A DNA stretch of 49,322 nucleotides from Desulfocapsa sp. (lineage in GTDB: Bacteria; Desulfobacterota; Desulfobulbia; Desulfobulbales; Desulfocapsaceae), in NCBI GenBank assembly GCA_016765495.1, contig JAESPV010000041.1, positions 3,048 through 52,369 on the forward strand. Direction: 5' to 3'. The notes beneath the pieces were generated by a model, which was not told the origin of the DNA, searched no databases, and was given only the letters and a program-made list of their open reading frames with translations. Below are positions 1 to 8,707 of this stretch, piece by piece; position 1 is the stretch's first letter; each line of letters opens with the position of its first letter. The position numbers and the translations under genes were made by a program.

Positions 1-75
1 GCCGGTCTTCGTTTTGCTATCCGTGAGGGTGGAAGAACAGTTGGTGCTGGTGTTGTCAGCGAAATCATAGAATAA
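1..75 (+). CDS. tuf: Elongation factor Tu, C-terminal end (partial)
   Basis: The first 24 codons, read in frame 1 and ending in TAA, encode the closing beta-strand of EF-Tu domain 3 ([16 protein letters not shown], then SEIIE). EF-Tu is the GTPase that delivers aminoacyl-tRNA to the ribosome. Everything upstream, including the GTPase domain, lies outside the window. The stop is 8 bases before rpsJ, the usual str-to-S10 junction, so tuf is probably co-transcribed with the ribosomal genes. Identification rests on a short but very conserved tail. Confidence 0.9.
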   Translation, partial: AGLRFAIREGGRTVGAGVVSEIIE

Positions 76-83
76 GGAAGATC

Positions 84-398
84 ATGATACCTACAGATAA
101 AATTCGTATCCGCCTCAAGGCGTATGATCATAAACTTCTTGATCTGTCCACCCATGAGATTGTTGAGACCGCAAGGCGTACCGGAGCTGCTGTTGCAGGT
201 CCGATTCCGCTGCCAACCTCAATCAACAAGTTTTGTGTCCTTAGGTCACCACATGTTGATAAAAAATCCCGTGAGCAGTTTGAGATGAGAACCCATCGTC
301 GTCTAATTGATATCCTTGAGCCAACTCAACAGACCATAGATATGTTGATGAAACTTGAGTTGTCTGCAGGTGTTGATGTGGAGATTAAACTGCCATAG
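84..398 (+). CDS. rpsJ: 30S ribosomal protein S10 (NusE)
   Basis: This 104-residue protein matches the usual S10 length (about 103). It begins with the family pattern [14 protein letters not shown] and carries GPIPLPTS and [19 protein letters not shown]10 assembles into the 30S head and, as NusE, joins the NusB antitermination complex on rRNA transcripts. The ATG follows a GGAAG ribosome binding site directly after the tuf stop. It is the first gene of the S10 cluster, and in enterobacteria the leader before it is the target of L4 feedback. Here the gap to tuf is only 8 bases, so there is no room for such a leader at this point. Confidence 0.97.
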   Translation: MIPTDKIRIRLKAYDHKLLDLSTHEIVETARRTGAAVAGPIPLPTSINKFCVLRSPHVDKKSREQFEMRTHRRLIDILEPTQQTIDMLMKLELSAGVDVEIKLP

Positions 399-445
399 CG
401 ATTTCTTTATAGTATCGCTTAATTTGAAGATGTATAGGTAAGATT

Positions 446-1075
446 ATGCCGAAGACAATGGGTTTGTTAGGAAAAAAAATTGGTATGACCCGTGTATATA
501 ACGAAATGGGTGCAGTAGTTCCTGTAACAGTTATAGAAGCTGGCCCCTGTAAGGTGCTCCAGGTCAAATCAGATACCAATGATGGCTATAATGCTATTCA
601 GGTTGGTTTTGGTGAAAAAAAAGCCAGCAGAGTTACTAAACCTTTAGCCGGTCATTTTAGTAAGGCCGATACTGAAGGATATTATAATATTCGCGAATTT
701 AGAATCCTTAATCCTGAAGAGTATCAGATTGGCCAGGACATAAGTCTTGGTGAACTGTTTAAGACAGGGGATATTATTGATATCCAAGGAGTTTCTAAAG
801 GAAAAGGTTTCCAGGGTGTTATGAAACGACACGGGTTTAGTGGTGGTCCTGGTGGCCATGGATCTAAACACCATCGAAGACCAGGATCAATTGGTATGAG
901 TGCTTGGCCTGGGAGAGTTGTTAAAGGGAAGAAATTGCCTGGACGTATGGGTACAGATACTGTTCTGAAAAAGAATGTGCTTATTGTTGATATTCGCGAA
1001 GATGAAAATATCATCCTCGTGAAAGGATCGGTACCAGGTGCCAAACAAGGTCTTCTGAAGCTTTATAGTAAGTAA
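446..1075 (+). CDS. rplC: 50S ribosomal protein L3
   Basis: The 209-residue product opens with GLLGKKIGMTRVY and contains the L3 signature region GFSGGPGGHGSKHHRRPGSIG followed by KGKKLPGRMG near residues 130-170. L3 is an early-assembling 50S protein whose central loop reaches the peptidyl-transferase centre. The loop here reads SAWPG where E. coli has NQTPG, so the glutamine methylated by PrmB in E. coli is absent; this variant is common outside gammaproteobacteria. It follows rpsJ by 47 bases and precedes rplD by 33 in the standard S10 order. Confidence 0.97.
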   Translation: MPKTMGLLGKKIGMTRVYNEMGAVVPVTVIEAGPCKVLQVKSDTNDGYNAIQVGFGEKKASRVTKPLAGHFSKADTEGYYNIREFRILNPEEYQIGQDISLGELFKTGDIIDIQGVSKGKGFQGVMKRHGFSGGPGGHGSKHHRRPGSIGMSAWPGRVVKGKKLPGRMGTDTVLKKNVLIVDIREDENIILVKGSVPGAKQGLLKLYSK

Positions 1076-1108
1076 TTAGCCAAGTAGATTCTGTTCAAGG
1101 AGTAAACA

Positions 1109-1732
1109 ATGTCTAGCGTAGATATAGTAAATACCAGCAATGAAAAAGTCGGCGAAATAGAGCTGAATGCTGATGTTTTTGATTTGAAAGTCAAAGAACA
1201 CCTGCTCCACGACGTCGTTCGTATGCAGCGCGCAGCAAAGCGTGCAGGTAATGCATGCACCAAGACAAGAGTAGAGGTTCGTGGTGGTGGCGCCAAGCCT
1301 TGGCGTCAGAAAGGAACAGGGCGTGCGCGTGCTGGCACCAGAAACTCTCCTATCTGGAGAGGTGGTGGTGTAACATTTGGTCCTAAGCCTCGCGATTATA
1401 GTTTTAAATTAAACCGTAAGGTTAAGAAACAGGCACTTGCCATGGCCATGAGTGCCAGATTACAGGAAGGTAATCTTGTTGTTGTAGATGAGTTCACCAT
1501 GGATGCAATTAAAACAAAAGATTTTGTTGGAATCATGAAAGGTTTTGATTTTGAAAACTGCCTTGTTATCACTGAAACCAATAACAGCAATCTGAACAAA
1601 TCAGCCAGAAACGCCAATGGTTTCAAAGTACTGACCGTGGACGGCCTGAATGTTTATGACGTGTTGCTGCACAAGAAATTAATGCTGGTAAAACCTGCAG
1701 TTGAGAATCTTGAGAAGAGGTTAACTCCATGA
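1109..1732 (+). CDS. rplD: 50S ribosomal protein L4
   Basis: The 207-residue protein has the L4 extended loop RGGGAKPWRQKGTGRARAG around residues 50-70, which lines the nascent peptide exit tunnel, and a globular domain ending LMLVKPAVENLEKR. A clear AAGGAG-like site precedes the ATG. In many bacteria L4 is also the translational and transcriptional repressor of its operon; nothing in the sequence proves this here. The stop overlaps the rplW start by four bases (ATGA), indicating translational coupling. Confidence 0.97.
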   Translation: MSSVDIVNTSNEKVGEIELNADVFDLKVKEHLLHDVVRMQRAAKRAGNACTKTRVEVRGGGAKPWRQKGTGRARAGTRNSPIWRGGGVTFGPKPRDYSFKLNRKVKKQALAMAMSARLQEGNLVVVDEFTMDAIKTKDFVGIMKGFDFENCLVITETNNSNLNKSARNANGFKVLTVDGLNVYDVLLHKKLMLVKPAVENLEKRLTP

Positions 1733-2016
1733 AAAGTGATCATAGAATCCTGAGGGGACCATGTCTCACAGAGAAGGCAAACATTCAGCTCGAAGTTCAT
1801 GGAAAAGTTGTTTTCAAAGTAGATCCTAAAGCGAACAAGATTGAAATTAAAAAAGCGGTAGAGAAAATGTTTGATGTAAAAGTCAAAAATGTTCATACCA
1901 CTAATATGCATGGTAAACAGAAACGCGTAGGTAGCTTCACAGGCATGACCAATGACTGGAAAAAAGCATACGTAACATTGTCTGAAGGTGAGATTAATTT
2001 TGCAGACCAGTTGTAA
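1729..2016 (+). CDS. rplW: 50S ribosomal protein L23
   Basis: The 95-residue protein shows the L23 features LTEKANIQLE, VFKVDPKANKIEIKKAVEKMFDVKVKNVHT split over residues 12-60, and the basic loop GKQKRVG. L23 sits at the exit of the polypeptide tunnel and docks trigger factor and the signal recognition particle. Its ATG overlaps the rplD stop. The following 243-base gap before rplB is unusually long for this operon, where these genes are normally nearly adjacent, and it holds a repeat element. Confidence 0.96.
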   Translation: MKSDHRILRGPCLTEKANIQLEVHGKVVFKVDPKANKIEIKKAVEKMFDVKVKNVHTTNMHGKQKRVGSFTGMTNDWKKAYVTLSEGEINFADQL

Positions 2017-2051
2017 GTTTCAATTACTGTAAAATTTTTTAGATAAGCGAA

Positions 2052-2213
2052 TTAGGAACTCGGACGAAATAAGTAATAAATATTAGCTGTAATTCTTTCA
2101 CCACATCTACTTGAAAAAAAGTTACATACTAACCTGTGTAACCCATTCTTTTAGTAAAGGTTGAGGAACAAAGGCAGGTAATATTTTCATCTTATTTTGT
2201 GTACATTCCTTAG
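2052..2213. repeat. MITE-like element with terminal inverted repeats inside the S10 operon
   Basis: The rplW-rplB spacer carries TTAGGAACTCGGACGAAAT (from 2052, running on into AAG) and, about 120 bases later, CTTATTTTGTGTACATTCC (from 2191, running on into TTAG). The second is an imperfect reverse complement of the first, about 16 of 22 positions matching by eye. Between them is AT-rich sequence with a small hairpin (GTTACA / TGTAAC near 2121-2141) and no plausible gene. Similar ends occur near 18691, 31479 and 38725. The pattern fits a short non-autonomous or palindromic repeat that has entered a transcribed spacer. I see no transposase in the window and no convincing target-site duplication. 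Confidence 0.55.
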
Positions 2214-2259
2214 TAAAGCTATCAATCCAACATAGCCTTGATGGAGCGATTAGATAATT

Positions 2260-3081
2260 ATGACAATTAAGACATATAAACCAACATCACCTGGTAAACG
2301 ACACCATGTGTCGATTCAAAACCCGGAGTTGTCAAAGAAGAGACCAGAAAAAAGTCTTCTTAGCAGTCTGTCAAAAACGGGTGGACGAAATAACTACGGA
2401 AGAATAACCTCTCGTCATATTGGTGGCGGACACAAACGTAAATATCGTATTATTGATTTCAAACGTAATAAAATCGATATTGCAGCAAAGGTTGTTTCCA
2501 TAGAGTATGATCCAAACAGATCTGCAAATATTGCTCTGTTAACGTATCTCGATGGCCAGAAAACATATATACTTGCACCTTCAGGAATAACTGTAGGCGA
2601 TCAGGTCATTGCAGGAGACTCGGTTGATATTAAACCCGGTAACTGCCTGCCAATGATGAATATCCCGCTTGGTACCATTATTCATAACATTGAGATGAAA
2701 ATTGGAAAAGGGGGACAGCTCGTCAGAAGTGCTGGAGTGTATGCCCAGCTTATGGCTAAAGAAGGTACGTATGTGCTCGTCAGATTACCATCTGGTGAGG
2801 TTCGTAAGTTTCACAGACTCTGCCGTGCCTGTATTGGTAAGGTCGGAAATCATGAGCACGAAAGCCAGAAACTTGGTAAAGCTGGTCGTACTCGTTGGAT
2901 GGGCAAACGTCCTCACGTACGTGGTGTAGCAATGAACCCTGTTGATCATCCAATGGGTGGTGGTGAGGGTAAAAGTTCCGGTGGACGTCATCCATGTACT
3001 CCATGGGGATATCCTACCAAGGGTTACAAGACCAGAAAGAATACCGCATCTGACAAATATATTGTTAAGAAGCGACGTTAA
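2260..3081 (+). CDS. rplB: 50S ribosomal protein L2
   Basis: The 273-residue product has exactly the usual L2 length and carries [19 protein letters not shown] near residue 50 and the C-terminal block [11 protein letters not shown] then GGGEG and HPCTPWG. L2 binds 23S rRNA at the subunit interface and is needed for peptidyl-transferase activity. The His of DHP is kept, but the second His of the common DHPHGGGEG pattern is Met here. The ribosome binding site is not strong: GGAG lies about 14 bases before the ATG. It follows the long repeat-bearing spacer and is 15 bases before rpsS. Confidence 0.97.
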   Translation: MTIKTYKPTSPGKRHHVSIQNPELSKKRPEKSLLSSLSKTGGRNNYGRITSRHIGGGHKRKYRIIDFKRNKIDIAAKVVSIEYDPNRSANIALLTYLDGQKTYILAPSGITVGDQVIAGDSVDIKPGNCLPMMNIPLGTIIHNIEMKIGKGGQLVRSAGVYAQLMAKEGTYVLVRLPSGEVRKFHRLCRACIGKVGNHEHESQKLGKAGRTRWMGKRPHVRGVAMNPVDHPMGGGEGKSSGGRHPCTPWGYPTKGYKTRKNTASDKYIVKKRR

Positions 3082-3096
3082 TTAGAGGATAATATT

Positions 3097-3372
3097 ATGG
3101 CTCGTTCAGTCAAAAAAGGACCTTTTATCGACGATCATTTGCAGGAGAAAGTTGACGCTGCAATAGAAAGCGGATCGAGGAAGGTCATAAAAACTTGGTC
3201 CAGACGATCTGATATCTCTCCGGAGATGGTTGGATTGACCTTTGCAGTACATAACGGAAGAAAATTTATTCCAGTCTTTGTTTCAGAGAATATGGTTGGT
3301 CATAAACTTGGTGAGTTTTCTCCCACCAGGACTTTTTATGGACATGCCTCTGACAGGAAGGCTCGAGCATAA
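3097..3372 (+). CDS. rpsS: 30S ribosomal protein S19
   Basis: The 91-residue protein begins [15 protein letters not shown] and includes [15 protein letters not shown], then [21 protein letters not shown] and [17 protein letters not shown], all typical of S19. It binds the 30S head with S13 and contacts the A-site finger of the large subunit. The length fits the family (about 92). An AGAGGA site precedes the ATG by about 8 bases, and the gene sits in canonical order between rplB and rplV. Confidence 0.97.
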   Translation: MARSVKKGPFIDDHLQEKVDAAIESGSRKVIKTWSRRSDISPEMVGLTFAVHNGRKFIPVFVSENMVGHKLGEFSPTRTFYGHASDRKARA

Positions 3373-3410
3373 TTAAAGCGAATAGATAAGATTCATTAGG
3401 AGTTAATACT

Positions 3411-3743
3411 ATGGAAGCTCGCGCCGTAGGGAGACGTATCAGGATCTCCCCTCAGAAAGCCAGACTCGTTGCTGACGTGGTTCGTGGGATGGGTGTTGAT
3501 AAAGCAATTACCACTCTCAGGTTCATGCCAAAAAAAGGTGCGTCAATATTACAAAAAGTCATCGAATCTGCGGTAGCAAATGCAACGCAGGATGACCAAA
3601 TTGATGTTGATAACCTTTATGTAAAAACAGTTTTTATTGATGGAGGACCTTCTTTTAAAAGAATTCGTCCTCGAGCAATGGGACGTGCAACATCAATTAT
3701 AAAACGTACAAGTCATATTACAGTAGTGCTTGATGAAAATTAA
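3411..3743 (+). CDS. rplV: 50S ribosomal protein L22
   Basis: The 110-residue product has the L22 pattern RRIRISPQKARLVADVVRG at the N-terminus and the long beta-hairpin loop IDGGPSFKRIRPRAMGRA near residues 77-95, which lines the exit tunnel close to the macrolide pocket. A good TAGGAG ribosome binding site precedes the ATG. The 85-base gap to rpsC after it is AT-rich and has no feature I can support. Confidence 0.97.
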   Translation: MEARAVGRRIRISPQKARLVADVVRGMGVDKAITTLRFMPKKGASILQKVIESAVANATQDDQIDVDNLYVKTVFIDGGPSFKRIRPRAMGRATSIIKRTSHITVVLDEN

Positions 3744-3828
3744 TTCTTTACTTTATCAGCAGTAATTGGTATGACTCACAATTTTTTTAATTTCTTATAC
3801 AGATTAAGCGTATTGCTGGAGGACTATT

Positions 3829-4479
3829 TTGGGGCAGAAAGTTAACCCGCTTGGGCTCAGACTTAATATAACACGGACATGGGATTCGATTTGGTATGCC
3901 AATAAGGACTATGCACAGAATCTTATTGAAGATCAGAAAATCAGAAAATTTCTAAAGAAACGTCTTCAACACGCCGCTCTTTCCAAAATTATCCTCGAGC
4001 GTACCGGACAAAAAGTTCGCGTGAAACTCTTCACCGCTCGTCCTGGTATAATTATCGGGAAGAAGGGGTCGGAGATTGAACTCCTTAAAAAGGATCTTGA
4101 GAAAATTATTAACCATCAGGCTGTTATCGATATTCAGGAAGTTCGACGTCCTGAAGCTGATGCCCAATTGGTTGCAGAAAATATTGCACAGCAATTAGTC
4201 AGAAGGGTAGCTTTCAGACGTGCAATGAAAAAGTCTGTTAATTCAGCCCTTAGGTTTGGCGTGAAGGGAATTAAAATTTCCTGTTCCGGCCGTCTTGGTG
4301 GAGCAGAAATGTCCCGTTGTGAATGGGTTCGTGAAGGACGGGTTCCATTGCATACCCTTCGTGCCGATATTGATTATGCCTTGGCTGAAGCAAAGACCAC
4401 CTACGGTATTATTGGTATCAAAGTATGGATTTTCAAAGGTGAAATCCTTAATAAAAAGGATGCTCCTGCTAAGGTTTAG
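3829..4479 (+). CDS. rpsC: 30S ribosomal protein S3 (TTG start)
   Basis: The 216-residue protein begins [15 protein letters not shown] after a TTG initiator. No in-frame ATG or GTG gives that conserved N-terminus, and a CTGGAGGA site lies about 7 bases upstream, so the TTG start is well supported. The KH type 2 domain has the GxxG loop in [16 protein letters not shown] (about residues 64-80), and the C-terminal domain ends [17 protein letters not shown]3 lines the mRNA entry channel with S4 and S5 and takes part in helicase activity. Most S3 proteins are slightly longer at the C-terminus; this one stops soon after the KGE motif. Confidence 0.97.
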   Translation: MGQKVNPLGLRLNITRTWDSIWYANKDYAQNLIEDQKIRKFLKKRLQHAALSKIILERTGQKVRVKLFTARPGIIIGKKGSEIELLKKDLEKIINHQAVIDIQEVRRPEADAQLVAENIAQQLVRRVAFRRAMKKSVNSALRFGVKGIKISCSGRLGGAEMSRCEWVREGRVPLHTLRADIDYALAEAKTTYGIIGIKVWIFKGEILNKKDAPAKV

Positions 4480-4527
4480 TGAGACATTTTTTTTACGAAA
4501 GTCCAGAATTAATATTGGAGTTAAATG

Positions 4528-4944
4528 ATGTTAAGTCCTAAAAAGGTCAAACATAGAAAGGTTTTTACAGGAAAAAATCGTGGGAAGGCGCATCGCGGCT
4601 CCACCATTTCCTTTGGTGACTATGCTCTCAAAGCGGTGGAGAGTGGAAAATTAACCGCTCAACAGATTGAGGCAGCTCGTATTGCCATAAACAGAAAAAT
4701 TAAACGTGGTGGACAGGTTTGGATTCGTGTCTTCCCGGACAAGCCTGTCACTAAAAAACCCGCTGAAACTCGAATGGGTAAAGGTAAGGGGAGTCCAGAG
4801 TATTGGGTAGCAGTAACTAAACCCGGAAAAATTATTTACGAACTAGCAGGCGTTGAAGAAGAGTTGGCTGTTCAGGCATTGACTCTAGCAGGTGCTAAAC
4901 TTCCATTTAGAACAAAGGTTATCATCAAGAGGAGCACACTATGA
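4528..4944 (+). CDS. rplP: 50S ribosomal protein L16
   Basis: The 138-residue protein starts [13 protein letters not shown] and contains [17 protein letters not shown], then [20 protein letters not shown] with the family's GKGKG-x-PEYWVA segment. L16 helps form the A-site tRNA binding region of the 50S. Two consecutive ATG codons are present (4525 and 4528); the second is 7 bases from the GGAG site and gives the family N-terminus, so I prefer it. The stop overlaps the rpmC start by four bases, indicating coupled translation. Confidence 0.96.
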   Translation: MLSPKKVKHRKVFTGKNRGKAHRGSTISFGDYALKAVESGKLTAQQIEAARIAINRKIKRGGQVWIRVFPDKPVTKKPAETRMGKGKGSPEYWVAVTKPGKIIYELAGVEEELAVQALTLAGAKLPFRTKVIIKRSTL

Positions 4945-5123
4945 AAATGTCAGAACTGCGCTCAATGTCTACCGATGATCTGCAGAAGAAGCTGGTCGAA
5001 ATGAAAGAGGAAATTTCAAATCTTTCATTTAAACACAAGATCAGACCTCTTGAGAATACCTCGACTTTGAAGAAACTTCGAAAGGATATTGCACGTATCA
5101 ATACTCTCTTTAATGAGAATTAA
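4941..5123 (+). CDS. rpmC: 50S ribosomal protein L29
   Basis: The 60-residue all-helical protein carries [20 protein letters not shown] and ends [17 protein letters not shown], the L29 two-helix hairpin. It sits at the tunnel exit beside L23 and forms part of the docking surface for nascent-chain factors. The ATG overlaps the rplP stop, and the AAGAGGAGC ribosome binding site lies inside the end of rplP. Confidence 0.95.
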   Translation: MKMSELRSMSTDDLQKKLVEMKEEISNLSFKHKIRPLENTSTLKKLRKDIARINTLFNEN

Positions 5124-5173
5124 TATAACATGCAAAATTTACTAATTTTCGTATAACTCAAAATGTGTCAATC

Positions 5174-5437
5174 ATGAGTGAGATAAAAAAAATCAAGAAG
5201 ACCAGAACTGGTATTGTTGTCAGTACCAGAATGGAAAAAAGTGTAGTTGTTCGTGTCGAAAGAAAAGTACGTCATAAGCTCTATGGAAAATATATTAAAA
5301 AGAGCGTGAAGTATCTTGCTGATGATCCGGAAAACAACTGTAACATTGGCGATATTGTCAAGATTGAAGAGTGTCGGCCACTGAGTAAGAAAAAACGGTG
5401 GCGGTTAAGAGATATCATTCGGGAAGCTGTAGTTTAA
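5174..5437 (+). CDS. rpsQ: 30S ribosomal protein S17
   Basis: The 87-residue OB-fold protein has [20 protein letters not shown] and, later, [22 protein letters not shown], the S17 primary rRNA-binding pattern. It is needed for early 30S assembly around the 5' domain of 16S rRNA. The start is uncertain: an ATG at 5174 and an in-frame GTG at 5165 are both possible and neither has a good Shine-Dalgarno sequence. I chose the ATG because it gives the more usual length. The gap from rpmC is 50 AT-rich bases. Confidence 0.94.
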   Translation: MSEIKKIKKTRTGIVVSTRMEKSVVVRVERKVRHKLYGKYIKKSVKYLADDPENNCNIGDIVKIEECRPLSKKKRWRLRDIIREAVV

Positions 5438-5491
5438 GTCTCGTCTGACTCCATTTTTTGAAATGCAACTGATTAATAATCAGGTGAAATT

Positions 5492-5860
5492 ATGATACAA
5501 AGTGAAAGTGTTCTGAATGTTGCGGACAATTCAGGAGCAAAAAAAGTACTCTGCATTAGAGTTCTGGGTGGAACCGGAAGAAGGTATGCATCCATTGGGG
5601 ATGTTATTGTCGGCACCGTCAAAGAAGCCCTGCCAAATGCAAAAGTAAAAAAGGGTGATGTTGTTAAAGCAGTTATTGTTCGTACGGCTAAAGAAATCAA
5701 GCGTATGGATGACACCTGGGTTAAATTTGATGAAAATGCAGCGGTCATTCTCTCCGGAACCGGTGATCCAGTTGGGACACGAATTTTCGGACCTGTGGCA
5801 AGAGAGCTACGTAACCAAGGATTTATGAAAATTATTTCCCTGGCGCCCGAAGTTTTATAA
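5492..5860 (+). CDS. rplN: 50S ribosomal protein L14
   Basis: At 122 residues the product has precisely the family length. It opens [18 protein letters not shown] and contains [34 protein letters not shown] and the closing [13 protein letters not shown] then [11 protein letters not shown], all diagnostic for L14. L14 sits at the subunit interface and is the contact for the RsfS silencing factor. CAGGTGA precedes the ATG. It begins the spc-type block with rplX and rplE downstream. Confidence 0.97.
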   Translation: MIQSESVLNVADNSGAKKVLCIRVLGGTGRRYASIGDVIVGTVKEALPNAKVKKGDVVKAVIVRTAKEIKRMDDTWVKFDENAAVILSGTGDPVGTRIFGPVARELRNQGFMKIISLAPEVL

Positions 5861-5915
5861 TAGGTTTTAAGAAACCCGTACTAACTTGTGCGGTTCTTAG
5901 TAAAAGGTACTGAAA

Positions 5916-6248
5916 ATGGCAAAGGGACAGACATACCTGAAAAAAAATGATCAGGTAGAAGTGATAGCAGGAAAAGATAAAACAAGAGTTGGTAAAATTC
6001 TGAAAGTATTTCCTGATAAAGACAGAGCTCTGGTAGAACGTATTAATATGATTAAACGTCACACCAAGGGGTCGGAATTGAACCAGCAGGGGCAAATTGT
6101 GAATAAAGAAGCCACCATTCACGTTTCTAATCTGCAGTTGATATGTCCTGGATGTACCAAGACCGGACGTATTGGCAAAAAACTCTTAGAAGATGGAACC
6201 AAGGTACGCTTTTGTAAGAGCTGTGGCGAGTCCATCGAAACACAATAG
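5916..6248 (+). CDS. rplX: 50S ribosomal protein L24, zinc-ribbon form
   Basis: The 110-residue protein has the N-terminal KOW motif ([20 protein letters not shown], residues 10-29) used for 23S rRNA initiation of assembly. The C-terminus contains CPGC (about residue 73) and CKSC (about residue 102), a likely four-cysteine zinc site retained in many anaerobe L24 proteins and lost in E. coli. The gene is preceded by a 55-base spacer with an imperfect hairpin that resembles part of the rplW-rplB spacer. Confidence 0.96.
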   Translation: MAKGQTYLKKNDQVEVIAGKDKTRVGKILKVFPDKDRALVERINMIKRHTKGSELNQQGQIVNKEATIHVSNLQLICPGCTKTGRIGKKLLEDGTKVRFCKSCGESIETQ

Positions 6249-6282
6249 TAACAGGTAAAAAGGCAATTGCCAGGAGTATCAA

Positions 6283-6837
6283 ATGGGTTCGCTGAAAGAC
6301 CACTATAAAAATGAATGTAAACCAGATCTGCAAAAAGAATTTGGGTACACCAATGTTATGCAGATTCCGAGAGTTGAAAAAATAATTTTAAACATGGGGC
6401 TTGGTGAGGCTGTACAGAATCCTAAAATTATTGATGGAGCTGTAGAAGAACTTACCCGTATTGCTGGTCGTAAAGCAGTTGTAACCAGAGCCAAGAAATC
6501 AATTGCCGGCTTCAAACTTCGTGAAGGAATGCCCATTGGTTGTCGTGTAACACTACGTGGCGATGTAATGTATGATTTCTTTAGTAAGCTTGTCAATATT
6601 GCTCTCCCCCGTGTAAGAGATTTTCGTGGAATTTCTCCGAAAAGTTTTGATGGAAGAGGGAATTTCTCAATGGGTGTTAAGGAACAAATTATCTTTCCTG
6701 AGATTGATTACGATAAAATTGATAAGATCAAAGGCTTGAACATTACAATTGTAACATCAGCTTCCACGGATAAAGAGGCTTTCAGTCTTTTAAAAAGTAT
6801 GGGTATGCCTTTTAAAGCTAAAGGATCAAACTCTTAG
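6283..6837 (+). CDS. rplE: 50S ribosomal protein L5
   Basis: The 184-residue product carries [16 protein letters not shown] near residue 27, [19 protein letters not shown] near 68 and [15 protein letters not shown] with [16 protein letters not shown], the L5 signature blocks. L5 binds 5S rRNA and contacts P-site tRNA. The ATG is preceded by CCAGGAGT at a good distance. After its stop comes a 225-base spacer, much longer than the usual L5-S14 gap, containing a dispersed repeat. Confidence 0.97.
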   Translation: MGSLKDHYKNECKPDLQKEFGYTNVMQIPRVEKIILNMGLGEAVQNPKIIDGAVEELTRIAGRKAVVTRAKKSIAGFKLREGMPIGCRVTLRGDVMYDFFSKLVNIALPRVRDFRGISPKSFDGRGNFSMGVKEQIIFPEIDYDKIDKIKGLNITIVTSASTDKEAFSLLKSMGMPFKAKGSNS

Positions 6838-6870
6838 GTACCCCTGGTAATGAACGGGGAAGCCGTGATA

Positions 6871-6980
6871 GGTGCCTTGGTTGTATTTAGAACTTACCGA
6901 TTTTAAATCTTTCTCCAACCAATTTACCCGGAGACTGCGCTTCCTGATTATATTACAGGTGCTATGGAGTAAGGTGCTAA
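6871..6980. repeat. Dispersed repeat, GGTGCCTTRG...GTAAGGTGCTAA type (copy 1)
   Basis: This 110-base block in the rplE-rpsN spacer begins GGTGCCTTGGTTGTATTT, continues into AGAACTTACCGATT, and ends TATGGAGTAAGGTGCTAA. The same left and right ends recur at 38497-38587 and, more diverged, at 38623-38714, always in the same orientation and with a variable interior. The two ends are weakly inverted with respect to each other. No reading frame is conserved inside. It is probably a small non-coding mobile or REP-like element sitting within the spc operon transcript. Confidence 0.6.
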
Positions 6981-7062
6981 ATAACAATTTGTTTTAAAAA
7001 GCATATTTCGTATAAAATCATAAATAAACAGAACAATAGAATTATTAGAATCGGAGGTCGGT

Positions 7063-7248
7063 TTGGCAAAGAAATCTCTCATTGCGAAAGCAAAAAGAAC
7101 GCCAAAGTTTGCGGTAAGGAAGTACAACAGATGCCCTCTTTGTGGACGCCCAAAAGCGTTCATTCGTAAATTCGGCATGTGCCGTATCTGTTTTCGTAAA
7201 TTAGCATCCAGCGGTCAGGTTACCGGTGTGACTAAATCATCCTGGTAA
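7063..7248 (+). CDS. rpsN: 30S ribosomal protein S14, type Z (zinc-binding, TTG start)
   Basis: The 61-residue protein is the short zinc form of S14. It has [17 protein letters not shown] then RICFRKLA: two CxxC pairs (about residues 24-27 and 40-43) in place of the long Cys-free type. The family N-terminus [11 protein letters not shown] follows a TTG initiator preceded by CGGAGG 6 bases upstream, so the TTG start is supported. S14 is a late-assembling 30S head protein. It sits between L5 and S8 as usual. Confidence 0.96.
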   Translation: MAKKSLIAKAKRTPKFAVRKYNRCPLCGRPKAFIRKFGMCRICFRKLASSGQVTGVTKSSW

Positions 7249-7296
7249 TGGGTAACCACTAGATCAAAATATAATTTTTGATAAGGAGAGTTCGCG

Positions 7297-7695
7297 ATGT
7301 CCATGAGCGATCCCCTGGCAGATATGCTGACCAGGATTAGAAATGGAGTTATGGCAAAGTTTGATGCAGTAGAAATGCCTACTTCTAAAACAAAAGTAAA
7401 TATTGCCAAAGTCCTGCAAGATGAAGGATATGTAACTGGCTATCAGATAAGTGAATCGGGTCCTCAAGGAACCTTGACCATTAATTTGAAATATAGCGCT
7501 GATCAAACACCGGTTATATCCGGAATTAAACGCATCAGTAAACCAGGGTTACGTAAATATGCAAGAGCCGGAGAAATACCAACTGTTCTCAATGGTCTTG
7601 GAATTGCCATCCTTTCTAGTTCGAAGGGCGTTATTACTGATAAAACCGCAAGGGCCAGTAATGTAGGCGGTGAGATTCTATGCGAAGTCTGGTAA
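7297..7695 (+). CDS. rpsH: 30S ribosomal protein S8
   Basis: The 132-residue product begins SMSDPLADMLTRIRNG and ends SNVGGEILCEVW. The middle part has RISKPGLRKYARAGEIPTVL, and the late segment GLGIAILSSSKGVITDKTAR is diagnostic for S8. S8 binds the central domain of 16S rRNA and represses spc translation in E. coli by binding a mimic of its rRNA site near rplE; no such mimic is obvious here. AAGGAG precedes the ATG by 8 bases. Confidence 0.97.
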   Translation: MSMSDPLADMLTRIRNGVMAKFDAVEMPTSKTKVNIAKVLQDEGYVTGYQISESGPQGTLTINLKYSADQTPVISGIKRISKPGLRKYARAGEIPTVLNGLGIAILSSSKGVITDKTARASNVGGEILCEVW

Positions 7696-7719
7696 GATCA
7701 GCAAATAACGGAGGTAATC

Positions 7720-8262
7720 ATGTCTCGTATTGGAAAACAGCCTATTCCTGTCCCTGCTGATATCAAAATTGATATTAAAGGACAGAATATCTCAGTTACC
7801 GGCAAGAATGGTAAACTGGAACGTAAAATTTTGCCGGAACTTGAAGTCTCCATGAAGGACCAGGAGATACTTGTTACAAACCGGGATAATAGTAAAAGAA
7901 CAAACGCTTTCCGCGGTATGACCAGAAGTCTTATTAACAACATGGTCATTGGAGTTAACGAAGGGTTTAAGAAGACTCTTATAGTCGAAGGTGTTGGATA
8001 CAAGGTAAATACGTCTGGAAAGAAGCTGACACTCAATGTCGGCTATTCTAATCCTGTCGAATTTCCAATTCCTGAGGGTATTACTATTACTGTCAATGGA
8101 ACTAATACAATTATTGTTGAATCCATTGATAAAGAACTGCTTGGCCTGACATGTGCAAAAATTCGTGAAGTCCGAAAACCTGAACCTTATAAAGGAAAGG
8201 GAATTCGTTATGAAGACGAACATATTGTACGTAAAGTTGGTAAAGCAGGAGCCGCAGCTTAA
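7720..8262 (+). CDS. rplF: 50S ribosomal protein L6
   Basis: The 180-residue protein opens MSRIGKQPIPVPADIK, contains KRTNAFRGMTRSLINNMV near residue 62 and ends with EPYKGKGIRYEDEHIVRKVGKA, the conserved RNA-binding tail of L6. The two tandem alpha/beta repeats fit the family's length of about 178. L6 sits near the GTPase-associated centre and the sarcin-ricin loop. GGAGGTAATC precedes the ATG, 24 bases after rpsH. Confidence 0.97.
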   Translation: MSRIGKQPIPVPADIKIDIKGQNISVTGKNGKLERKILPELEVSMKDQEILVTNRDNSKRTNAFRGMTRSLINNMVIGVNEGFKKTLIVEGVGYKVNTSGKKLTLNVGYSNPVEFPIPEGITITVNGTNTIIVESIDKELLGLTCAKIREVRKPEPYKGKGIRYEDEHIVRKVGKAGAAA

Positions 8263-8314
8263 GTAAACTGGCAATTACAAATTGTGATTGTTGCACTAAT
8301 AATGGTAAGGAAAA

Positions 8315-8680
8315 ATGGCTAAGACAGATCCTAAGACTAGAGCCAGGGCCAAGCGTGTCCGACGCATTCGCAAAAAGATCACTGGAAACAGTGTTCAACC
8401 GCGTCTTAGAGTATTTAAAAGCAACAAACATATTTATGCTCAGATCATTGACGATTCTGCAGGTAAAACTCTTGTATCCATGTCTACTGTAGATAAGGGG
8501 TACACCAAAGCAGATCAAAACGATAAGACGGCTAATGCAAAACAGGTCGGATTATTACTTGCGGAAGCTGCTAAAAGTGCTGGTGTTGGCAAGGTAGTTT
8601 TTGATCGTGGTGGATATATTTATCATGGTCGAGTGAAAGCGCTTTCCGAAGGAGCCCGGGAAGGTGGGCTTCAATTTTAA
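8315..8680 (+). CDS. rplR: 50S ribosomal protein L18
   Basis: The 121-residue protein has a basic N-terminus ([17 protein letters not shown]) followed by [19 protein letters not shown], and ends [26 protein letters not shown] with the FDRGG and AREGGL motifs split over residues 89-121. L18 carries 5S rRNA into the large subunit with L5. AAGGAAAA precedes the ATG. It is followed 27 bases later by rpsE. Confidence 0.97.
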   Translation: MAKTDPKTRARAKRVRRIRKKITGNSVQPRLRVFKSNKHIYAQIIDDSAGKTLVSMSTVDKGYTKADQNDKTANAKQVGLLLAEAAKSAGVGKVVFDRGGYIYHGRVKALSEGAREGGLQF

Positions 8681-8707
8681 AGGCATACATTTAGGGGGGG
8701 ATTTCCC

